From contig CAUQTI010000034.1 of NCBI GenBank assembly GCA_963521065.1, positions 1 through 13,455 of the forward strand: a stretch of DNA of 13,455 nucleotides. The letters run 5' to 3'. Below, piece by piece: positions 1-5,409 of the stretch (positions are counted from its first letter, which is position 1; every line of letters starts with the position of its first letter). Source of the DNA: IOR16 sp963521065. Its GTDB lineage: Bacteria; Bacillota; Clostridia; Peptostreptococcales; Anaerovoracaceae. The notes beneath the pieces are model-generated. The model saw nothing but the letters and a program-made list of their open reading frames with translations. It searched no databases and had not been told where the DNA came from. The position numbers and the translations under genes are program-made.

Positions 1-139
1 TAAAATATTTTAACGTGTTAAACTTTTTGTGTCCACATTTATATACTAGCACCAATTAGAAAAGGGGGAGATGAATTTTTTATTAAATTCACAAAGCTTT
101 ATTCTTGGAAAATGAATATTATTGAATTCCTAAAATAAT

Positions 140-161
140 CATAAAAATAATTATTTTTATG
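140..161. repeat. 22-bp perfect AT-rich palindrome upstream of the sigma gene
   Basis: The two halves are exact reverse complements, with C140 pairing G161 as the outermost pair. It lies five bases before a TTTACA hexamer at 167-172. The position fits an operator for the sigma gene or a terminator/cruciform end of an upstream unit. All inner pairs are A-T, so chance formation in AT-rich DNA is possible. Confidence 0.5.
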
Positions 162-166
162 TAATG

Positions 167-195
167 TTTACAACCTTTGACTTTTGATCGTTTTT
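167..195 (+). promoter_or_regulatory. Candidate TcdR/UviA-type promoter (TTTACA -35)
   Basis: TTTACA at 167-172 matches the -35 element known for promoters read by group-5 clostridial sigma factors (TcdR, BotR, TetR, UviA). A T-rich segment lies where the -10 would be, at about 189-195, but I see no clear -10 hexamer. Transcription would begin near 200, leaving a short leader if the TTG at 227 is the start. This fits autoregulation, which is common in this sigma group. The assignment is an inference from one hexamer and its position. Confidence 0.35.
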
Positions 196-226
196 TTTAG
201 AAATGATTGAAAGTGGGGGGGTTGTT

Positions 227-754
227 TTGTGTAAAGATACATTATATGCTACACTTTGTGCAGCGAACGATTATGATGAACAGGCTATTTGTACAATAGT
301 AGATAAGTTTAAACCGTTACTGAAAAAATATGCATATCATTTAAATTATGACTGTGCAGAAACTGATTTAATTATTTTTCTCTTGGAATTGATTCGCAAA
401 GTGGAATGGAGATCTTTATCTAATTTAAGTGAATCAGCTTTAGTTAATTATATAGTCCATGCTTTAAGAAATAAAAAGAATGATCTTTTTAGAAAATCAA
501 AGCGTAGCTTACAAGAAGTTCGTCTCATGGAAGAATATTTATGTCAGGAAGATAGTGATATTATAAATGCCATTTCTATTCAACAATTGCTAAAACAGCT
601 AACGGACAAGCAGCGAAAAGTGATTATTTATAAATTTTTATTGGGTTTATCTGATTCGGAGATTGGGATTAAAATGAAGATTTCAAGACAAGCGGTTAAT
701 CAGATAAAAAATCGATCGCTTATTACTTTAAAAGAATTATTGATGAAATATTAA
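227..754 (+). CDS. Group-5-like alternative sigma factor (TcdR/UviA/BotR type)
   Basis: Small RNA polymerase sigma factor of about 175 residues. The N-terminal half has a region-2-like helical block, including the run KPLLKKYAYHLNYDCAETDL and the IIFLLELI segment typical of UviA/TcdR relatives. The C-terminal 50 residues form a region-4 helix-turn-helix (LTDKQRKVI, then SDSEIGIKMKISRQAVNQIKNRS) that would contact the -35 element. An ATG at 203 lies in the same frame but has no ribosome binding site. The TTG at 227 follows a G-rich run at 212-221 with a six-base gap, and its product begins MCKDTLY, which suits the family, so I prefer it. The gene ends 20 bases before a holin-like gene, the same order as uviA-uviB. 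Members of this group direct toxin or bacteriocin transcription; the target here is not in view. A generic phage or conjugative-element sigma is the alternative. Confidence 0.8.
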   Translation: MCKDTLYATLCAANDYDEQAICTIVDKFKPLLKKYAYHLNYDCAETDLIIFLLELIRKVEWRSLSNLSESALVNYIVHALRNKKNDLFRKSKRSLQEVRLMEEYLCQEDSDIINAISIQQLLKQLTDKQRKVIIYKFLLGLSDSEIGIKMKISRQAVNQIKNRSLITLKELLMKY

Positions 755-774
755 TCATATAGAAGGAGCGCAGC

Positions 775-981
775 ATGGAATCAATGATATTGGAATCAGC
801 TTTATCACAAGGAATTTGGACTGTATTGACGGTTGTACTTTTGTTTTATATTATTCGCACACAAGAAAGGCGCGATGAAAAACAAGATGAAAGGGAGAAA
901 AAATATCAAGAATTATTAAATTCTTTAAGTGAAAAATTTGCAGTTATTTATAATATCAAAGATGAATTTAGTACAATTTAG
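775..981 (+). CDS. BhlA/UviB family holin-like small membrane protein
   Basis: A 68-residue protein with one N-terminal transmembrane helix (about residues 12-28, GIWTVLTVVLLFYIIRT) and then a highly charged, probably coiled tail (RRDEKQDEREKKYQELL). This layout is characteristic of the BhlA/UviB family: the Q-GIW motif before the helix and the QDEREK-type motif after it. Family members are holin-like and linked with release of bacteriocins or lytic proteins through the membrane. The start is firm: AGAAGGAG stands seven bases upstream of the ATG. It is 20 bases after the sigma gene and probably co-transcribed, paralleling uviA-uviB in Clostridium perfringens and tcdR/tcdE in Clostridioides difficile. 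No endolysin or toxin follows it here. Confidence 0.85.
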   Translation: MESMILESALSQGIWTVLTVVLLFYIIRTQERRDEKQDEREKKYQELLNSLSEKFAVIYNIKDEFSTI

Positions 982-1005
982 GGGATGATAATATAGATAA
1001 GCTAA

Positions 1006-1074
1006 GAATTAAAATCTTATATTTCAATAGATGAGGATTTACAAAAAGTGTTTGATATGCTACCAAAAATTTAA
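1006..1074 (+). pseudogene. Possible coding relic downstream of the holin gene
   Basis: One frame between stops reads ELKSYISIDEDLQKVFDMLP, a protein-like composition with no usable start codon. The preceding sequence (GGGGATGATAATATAG) has an ATG and a G-rich run but stops after three codons. A frameshift could join the two into a short third gene of the sigma/holin unit. The case is weak because only about 22 codons are open. Confidence 0.2.
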
Positions 1075-1128
1075 GATTAAAATGGATAATACATTCACTA
1101 TTTAGAAAATGTATTTATTCTTTAAAAC

Positions 1129-1160
1129 AAAAATCCCTCTGTATTTACAGGGGATTTTTA
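1129..1160. terminator. Bidirectional intrinsic terminator
   Basis: The arms AAAAATCCC(T)CTG and CAGGGGATTTTT pair over 12 bp, with T1138 bulged and a TATTTA loop. There is an A-run on one side and a T-run on the other, so it can end both the sigma/holin transcript and the convergent stalk-protein gene, whose stop is at 1167. Confidence 0.85.
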
Positions 1161-1166
1161 TATAAT

Positions 1167-2054
1167 CTATAGTAAATCAAGAAAGCTTTGAGGGACAAGT
1201 GTAATGCCATTTTCAAGCTTTGGCGCAGATGTCATTTCCTGCGTTTTTGTTTCTTTTTCTGAGGTGAACGTAAAGCTTGTAGTTCCAATGGAAAGTGAAA
1301 AACGAACGTCACCCTTTTTTAAAGAAACCGGGGCATCCTTTGAGGACCAAATTACAGTATAGCCTTTCTCTTCTGCGTAAGAACGCAGAGAAACGTATGT
1401 ATCTTTTGTATCTATTTCTCTCTGACCGTTTAGAATCATTACAAGCTCCGGAGTGGTTTGTGCCGGAATGCTGCGGGTGGAAGCGGTGTATAGGACGAGA
1501 CATTCTTTGTTTTTCAAATCGTCCGCAGTATAACGGCGTTTTGCGCCATTTTCAGAAAAAATTAAGGTGCTTTCAGAACTGTTTAATGCAAGCGTGTTTT
1601 CTTTATTGATCAAAGCCTCATTATAAATTGACAGGTCAGAGAATCCTGCATCACTGTTTAGAAGAAAGCCTACGGCTCCATTGGTAATGGGAGGAAGGCT
1701 CAGTGTCATGGGTGCGTTTTTATTGAGAATTGCGGTTATCTTAGAACCAACATGGATTTCCTCTATTTGTGCATATTTTTTTGTTTTTTGATCCAAAATA
1801 AAAACAGAAGGATTTACGGTAAAAACCATTCCCATATCCTCATTTTTGATTGTAATCGTATAAGTCCCATCTTGGAGCTTTACATCACTTACTGTGCCTG
1901 ACACCAACTTATTTTGTACGAGAGTTTCTTCTGCTTGAGTGGAAATCAACGCAGAGGAGTAGAGTGTAGGGGCTTGTGCATAAACCGTTGTGGAAAGCAG
2001 ACTGACAGATAAGAGTGCATATGCAGTTAATGTTATGATTTTATTTTTTTTCAT
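1167..2054 (-). CDS. Secreted stalk-domain (copper amine oxidase N-terminal-like) protein
   Basis: A 295-residue exported protein. The first 26 residues are a signal peptide (KKNK, hydrophobic core, then VYA before QAP). Residues 50-110 look like a beta-rich domain (SGTVSDVKLQDGTYTITI). The C-terminal 80 residues resemble the copper amine oxidase-like stalk domain found in many clostridial surface proteins: YVSLRSYAEEKGYTVIWSS, a strand-turn-strand stretch, and LVPQSFLDLL at the very end. The stalk domain is a structural module and does not imply oxidase activity. The start is supported by AAGGAG six bases upstream of the ATG. The gene is monocistronic, convergent with the sigma/holin unit and divergent from the tRNA operon. 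Its ligand or role is unknown; cell-envelope association is an inference. Confidence 0.7.
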   Translation of the reverse strand: MKKNKIITLTAYALLSVSLLSTTVYAQAPTLYSSALISTQAEETLVQNKLVSGTVSDVKLQDGTYTITIKNEDMGMVFTVNPSVFILDQKTKKYAQIEEIHVGSKITAILNKNAPMTLSLPPITNGAVGFLLNSDAGFSDLSIYNEALINKENTLALNSSESTLIFSENGAKRRYTADDLKNKECLVLYTASTRSIPAQTTPELVMILNGQREIDTKDTYVSLRSYAEEKGYTVIWSSKDAPVSLKKGDVRFSLSIGTTSFTFTSEKETKTQEMTSAPKLENGITLVPQSFLDLL

Positions 2055-2235
2055 TTTTTTCTCCTTCTAGCATAAAAAATTTTGTCGTATAGAAATATGA
2101 CGGAAGAGCTCATTAAAAGGTTCCATACTTTTAAAAGATGAAAAAGAAGAGGCAAAATAGGATGGCTAAAAATAGAGAATCAGTAAAATAAAAACAAATT
2201 TATGTATAAAAAATAAATTTTCCGCGAAAAATGTA

Positions 2236-2264
2236 TTGACAGGAAATCATGGAAATGGTAATAT
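2236..2264 (+). promoter_or_regulatory. Strong sigma-A promoter of the tRNA operon
   Basis: TTGACA at 2236-2241, a 17-base spacer and TAATAT at 2259-2264, with a TG one base ahead of the -10. Transcription would begin near 2271, about 35 bases before the first tRNA. Confidence 0.85.
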
Positions 2265-2305
2265 CTTTCTTGCGACGTGTTCATGGCGTTTGTAAAACCA
2301 AATGT

Positions 2306-2382
2306 GGCGGTGTAGCTTAGTTGGCTAGAGCGTTCGGTTCATACCCGAAAGGTCGGTGGTTCGACTCCACTCGCCGCTACCA
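2306..2382 (+). tRNA. tRNA-Met (CAT), elongator type
   Basis: A 77-nt cloverleaf. The acceptor GGCGGTG pairs with CGCCGCT, and the anticodon loop TTCATAC gives CAT. The GGTTCGACTCC T-arm and the encoded CCA are present. The anticodon stem lacks the three consecutive G-C pairs and the unpaired first base of an initiator. Elongator Met is preferred over CAT-decoding Ile2, which the sequence alone cannot fully exclude. Confidence 0.92.
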
Positions 2383-2420
2383 CATTTACACACATGACAT
2401 GAAGTTGCAAATGCAAATTT

Positions 2421-2496
2421 GGGCGCTTAGCTCAGCTGGGAGAGCATCTGCCTTACAAGCAGAGGGTCATAGGTTCGAGCCCTATAGCGCCCACCA
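2421..2496 (+). tRNA. tRNA-Val (TAC)
   Basis: A 76-nt cloverleaf. The acceptor GGGCGCT pairs with AGCGCCC, the D-arm is GCTCAGCTGGGAGAGC, and the anticodon loop CTTACAA gives TAC. Discriminator A and CCA are encoded. Confidence 0.97.
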
Positions 2497-2500
2497 TGTT

Positions 2501-2577
2501 GGCCTGGTAGTTCAGTTGGTTAGAATGCCAGCCTGTCACGCTGGAGGTCGTCGGTTCGAGCCCGATCCAGGTCGCCA
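2501..2577 (+). tRNA. tRNA-Asp (GTC)
   Basis: A 77-nt cloverleaf. The acceptor GGCCTGG pairs with CCAGGTC, the anticodon loop CTGTCAC gives GTC, and the discriminator is G as expected for Asp. CCA is encoded. It begins four bases after the Val gene. Confidence 0.97.
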
Positions 2578-2605
2578 TTTAATTTGCAGATGCGCTTGTG
2601 CTTAT

Positions 2606-2682
2606 GGTGGGTATAGTCAAGTGGTTAAGACACAGGGTTGTGGCTCCTGCATGCGTGGGTTCGAACCCCATTACCCACCCCA
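2606..2682 (+). tRNA. tRNA-His (GTG)
   Basis: A 77-nt cloverleaf including the extra 5' G (position -1) opposite discriminator C, the identity feature of bacterial tRNA-His. The acceptor GTGGGTA pairs with TACCCAC, the anticodon loop TTGTGGC gives GTG, and CCA is encoded. Confidence 0.97.
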
Positions 2683-2703
2683 AAATAAAAAAACGAGTGA
2701 TGT

Positions 2704-2778
2704 TGGGGTATCGCCAAGCGGTAAGGCAACGGATTCTGATTCCGTCACTCGGAGGTTCGAATCCTCCTACCCTAGCCA
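2704..2778 (+). tRNA. tRNA-Gln (CTG)
   Basis: A 75-nt cloverleaf. The acceptor TGGGGTA pairs with TACCCTA, including one G-T pair, and the anticodon loop TTCTGAT gives CTG. Discriminator G and CCA are encoded. The CTG anticodon reads only CAG, so a TTG isoacceptor must be elsewhere in the genome. Confidence 0.95.
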
Positions 2779-2836
2779 ATTTTTTTAAAAAAATTATCAT
2801 ACGAGTGCAGTTTAGATAATAAGATAATACTGTTAG

Positions 2837-2911
<75 letters not shown>

Positions 2912-2918
2912 GAGTGAG

Positions 2919-2958
2919 AACTCCAAATCCGTTTCGAACAATGGACTTGGGGTTTTTT
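2919..2958 (+). terminator. Intrinsic terminator of the tRNA operon
   Basis: The arms AACTCCAAATCC and GGACTTGGGGTT pair over 12 positions with one G-T pair and one mismatch. The loop is 12 nt, and a run of six T follows. Confidence 0.88.
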
Positions 2959-2998
2959 GTTTTATTAATCAAATGGATACGGGTAATAGTTAAGGATT

Positions 2999-3220
2999 CT
3001 AATCTGATTCCAAATAATTTTTAGTCGCAAACTTCAAGCCAATAAAAAGTAAAGCAAATATGAAAGATGCATTTCTTTTAGATATATAGCTGCAAAGTAA
3101 ATCTATATCGGATAGCAGTAAATCTTTAAAATAAATACTAATGGCTGCATTCACCACTATTATTATCCAAGCTGCAATGAAAAGAATGTTAATAAATAGT
3201 TTGAGTTTCTGTTTTTTCAT
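2999..3220 (-). CDS. Small two-helix membrane protein, unknown function
   Basis: A 73-residue, lysine-rich-start protein that I do not recognise. It has two predicted membrane spans, roughly residues 8-30 (LFINILFIAAWIIIVVNAAISIYF) and 51-64 (ASFIFALLFIGLKF), joined by a short polar loop containing DLLLSDIDLLCSYISKR. The start is well supported: AAGAGGGG lies seven bases upstream of the ATG. The gene stands alone, facing the tRNA terminator, inside the block bracketed by the tRNA-Cys end and its decayed copy. It may be a small hypothetical of an old insertion. Confidence 0.6.
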   Translation of the reverse strand: MKKQKLKLFINILFIAAWIIIVVNAAISIYFKDLLLSDIDLLCSYISKRNASFIFALLFIGLKFATKNYLESD

Positions 3221-3338
3221 AAGTAAGCCCCTCTTTAGATGTAACGTTATTGTTATGATAACCTATCCTTGAAAATGATGCAAAGATAGACCGCTCATTC
3301 CGTAAATCGATTTGATGGAAGTGGCACTTGGGTCAAAT

Positions 3339-3406
3339 GCATGCAGACAGAGCAGCTCGTTGAAATGTGTGCATCGCCTAAGGGCGGAAGGCACGAGCTT
3401 GTATGC
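3339..3406. other. Strong nested inverted repeat, possible structured RNA or repeat element
   Basis: GCATGCA (3339-3345) pairs with TGTATGC (3400-3406) with one G-T pair, and AGCTCGT (3354-3360) pairs exactly with ACGAGCT (3393-3399). On the 3' side the two stems are continuous; on the 5' side eight bases are bulged. Inside, CGCC (3375-3378) and GGCG (3383-3386) close a TAAG tetraloop. The stretch is richer in G+C than its flanks. It lies before the ABC-F promoter, so it is not part of that leader. No known RNA family was recognised. Confidence 0.45.
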
Positions 3407-3449
3407 AGATATCGTCCGTATATAGATGTTGTTATTTTGATAAGTTTTC

Positions 3450-3478
3450 TTGTGTTATTTAGTATGAATTGTTATAAT
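3450..3478 (+). promoter_or_regulatory. Candidate promoter of the ABC-F / U32 operon
   Basis: TTGTGT at 3450-3455, a 17-base spacer and a consensus TATAAT at 3473-3478. Transcription would begin near 3485, giving a leader of about 170 nt before the preferred ABC-F start at 3654. Confidence 0.55.
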
Positions 3479-3527
3479 CTACTGTGGCAAATTTAGAAAT
3501 TTAGCATTTTTTCATAAAAAAGGATAA

Positions 3528-3550
3528 AAGGTTGAAAGCGTTTCAACCTT
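3528..3550. repeat. Perfect 10-bp inverted repeat in the ABC-F leader
   Basis: AAGGTTGAAA and TTTCAACCTT are exact reverse complements around a GCG loop. No T-run follows, so it is not a standard terminator. In RNA it makes a very stable hairpin about 45 nt into the predicted transcript; in DNA it could be an operator. Confidence 0.65.
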
Positions 3551-3554
3551 ACAG

Positions 3555-3632
3555 CCATGTGTCATTTTGCACATGGAAGAAGCAAAAGCAAAATGCTGGC
3601 ACGGGCATACGAATGGCGATTCCTTTGCCCCG
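3555..3632 (+). promoter_or_regulatory. ABC-F leader with alternative hairpins (possible attenuation control)
   Basis: CCATGTG (3555-3561) pairs with CACATGG (3570-3576). The loop base run plus the next base, CATTTTGC (3563-3570), pairs instead with GCAAAATG (3588-3595); the two stems share C3570 and interlock, so they compete or form a pseudoknot. A third hairpin joins CGGGCA (3602-3607) with TGCCC (3626-3630), with GAAT/ATTC nested inside, ending about 22 bases before the ABC-F start. Many antibiotic-resistance ABC-F genes are controlled by leader attenuation. Such control here is an inference from structure. Confidence 0.4.
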
Positions 3633-3653
3633 ATAGCAGGAATGGAGATAAAA

Positions 3654-5384
3654 ATGATTCGAGTAGAAAAACTTTCCTATGGTTTTCCTGCAAAAGATTT
3701 ATATAAAGAGGTTTCGTTTACATTGGAGATGGGAGAGCATGCGGCTTTTATCGGAAGCAATGGCGCCGGAAAATCGACGCTTGTTGATATGCTGATTCAT
3801 CCGGAAGAGTATTTGTATGATGGAAAGATCATCAAAGATGAAAGCTGCCGCATTGGGTATGCCAGCCAGTTTATTGTGAGAGAGAAAGAGCAGGAATGCA
3901 CTGTTTTCGAATATCTAAGTGAGAGATTTGTGGAAAATCAGCAAGCGATCGCGGCTGTGTGTGAAGAGATGGCAACCGCTGAGGATGCAGGGCCGTTATT
4001 TGAGAAATACCAGGCTCTTTTAGATGCCTCTACGGCTATGGATGGAGAGAATTATACAAACAATATTCGTAAACAGCTATATATAGCCGGTATGCGTGAA
4101 TTAGAAGAAACAAAGTTATCACAACTGAGCGGTGGAGAATATAAACTGCTTCAAATTATGAGAGAAATGTTATTGTCTCAAAATCTTCTTGTATTGGACG
4201 AGCCGGATGTATTTTTGGATTTTGGGAACTTAAATAGACTCTGCCAGTTGATTAACGGATATAGTGGCACTGTGTTAGTCATTACTCATAATCGCTATTT
4301 GTTGAATCACTGTTTTAATAAGATTTTACATTTAGAGAATGGTGATATTCAGGAATATGAGGGGAATTATACGGAATATCGTGCGGCCCAGCTAAAAGAA
4401 AAATTAGAACTGAAACTACAGAGCATAGAAGAGGCAGAAGAGATTGAGCGTACGAAAAAAATGGTTGATCGTTTACGCACAAGAGCTACCTTGCATGACA
4501 ATCCTGTTGTTGGGAGTACCGCAAAGGCAAAGCAAGCGCAACTCGACCGTTTGCGCGCAAGACAAATTAAGAGACCTTTTATTGAAGTTCGTGAACCCCA
4601 AATTGAACTTCCGATCATTGAAGTTGAAACAGAGAAACCTGTTTTAAGCATTACAGATTATAAGGTTTCGTTTGATGAAACTTTACTCCAAAATATCAAT
4701 TTTGAATTGCTCGCTGGCGAAAAAGCAGCCATTGTAGGTGCAAATGCGACAGGAAAAACGACTTTAATACGCGATATTTTAAAGAATAACCATCCTTCGA
4801 TTCATATCGATGAAAATACAAGCTATGCCTATTTATCTCAGCTTCAGAGCGACAATTTAGAGGAAGCCAAAACGGTATACGAGATTATGGAGAACGCAGG
4901 CTTTGAGACAAAGGAAAGTATTCGTGCGTATCTTGGGAACTATTGCTTGGAAGGAGATACCTTAAAGCAGAAAGTAGCTGAGTTATCCGGCGGAGAAAAG
5001 AATTTGCTCCAAATCGCGATGATTGCAAAGACAAATGCAGAACTTCTTATTTTGGATGAACCGACCAGCCATTTGGATCTTTACGCACAAATGGCCTTGG
5101 AAAAGGCAATTTTGGAATATAAAGGGGCTGTACTTATGGTAAGCCATGATTTTTATCTTGTGGCGAATTGTGCAGATTACGTTTTGCTGATAGAAGATAA
5201 CACGATTCGGCGTATGCGCTCGCGTTCTTTTCGTAAGATGGTCTATGATAAGTATTTCGATCAGAAGTATTTAGAAATAGACAAGGAAAAACAAGAATTA
5301 GAAGCCGATATTACAGCGGCCTTTAAAACGAATGACCTGATAACGGTAGAAAAACTTTGCAGCCAGTTGGAAACACTTCGCTAA
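3654..5384 (+). CDS. ABC-F family ribosome-associated ATPase
   Basis: A 576-residue soluble protein with two ATP-binding cassettes and no membrane domain, the ABC-F layout. These proteins bind the ribosomal E site and rescue stalled or drug-blocked ribosomes. Cassette 1 has Walker A GSNGAGKST (34-42), signature LSGGE (158-162) and Walker B LLVLDEPD (178-185). Cassette 2 has GANATGKTT (362-370), LSGGE (444-448), LLILDEPTSHLD (464-475) and SHD (497-499). The charged linker at about 238-320 is the part that reaches the peptidyl-transferase centre in relatives. A coiled tail follows residue 530. I chose the ATG at 3654 because MIRVEKLSYGF matches usual family starts and GGAG lies about seven bases upstream; the frame stays open to a TTG at 3567, but that stretch is structured leader. 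Cassette 1 carries DEPDVFLD in place of the usual DEPTNHLD. It is co-transcribed with the U32 gene 25 bases downstream. Drug resistance versus housekeeping role is undecided. Confidence 0.88.
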   Translation: MIRVEKLSYGFPAKDLYKEVSFTLEMGEHAAFIGSNGAGKSTLVDMLIHPEEYLYDGKIIKDESCRIGYASQFIVREKEQECTVFEYLSERFVENQQAIAAVCEEMATAEDAGPLFEKYQALLDASTAMDGENYTNNIRKQLYIAGMRELEETKLSQLSGGEYKLLQIMREMLLSQNLLVLDEPDVFLDFGNLNRLCQLINGYSGTVLVITHNRYLLNHCFNKILHLENGDIQEYEGNYTEYRAAQLKEKLELKLQSIEEAEEIERTKKMVDRLRTRATLHDNPVVGSTAKAKQAQLDRLRARQIKRPFIEVREPQIELPIIEVETEKPVLSITDYKVSFDETLLQNINFELLAGEKAAIVGANATGKTTLIRDILKNNHPSIHIDENTSYAYLSQLQSDNLEEAKTVYEIMENAGFETKESIRAYLGNYCLEGDTLKQKVAELSGGEKNLLQIAMIAKTNAELLILDEPTSHLDLYAQMALEKAILEYKGAVLMVSHDFYLVANCADYVLLIEDNTIRRMRSRSFRKMVYDKYFDQKYLEIDKEKQELEADITAAFKTNDLITVEKLCSQLETLR

Positions 5385-5409
5385 GCAGCAAGTAGTATGG
5401 AGGAACAAG

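Noticed and set aside
1295..1609. Plus-strand frame opposite the stalk-protein gene
   Set aside because: It is an antisense shadow of a gene with a signal peptide, a ribosome binding site and a recognisable domain.
3341..3496. A 51-codon frame (MQTEQLVEMC..., with a hydrophobic end)
   Set aside because: It has no ribosome binding site, overlaps a strong inverted repeat, and its hydrophobic tail is simply the AT-rich promoter region of the ABC-F gene.
3567..3653. N-terminal extension of the ABC-F protein from TTG 3567
   Set aside because: It covers the hairpin-rich leader, lacks a binding site, and family members start at the MIRVEKL-type motif.
3557..3700. Overlapping frame from ATG 3557 as a leader peptide for the ABC-F gene
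   Set aside because: It has no ribosome binding site and runs past the ABC-F start, which is not typical of stalling leader peptides.
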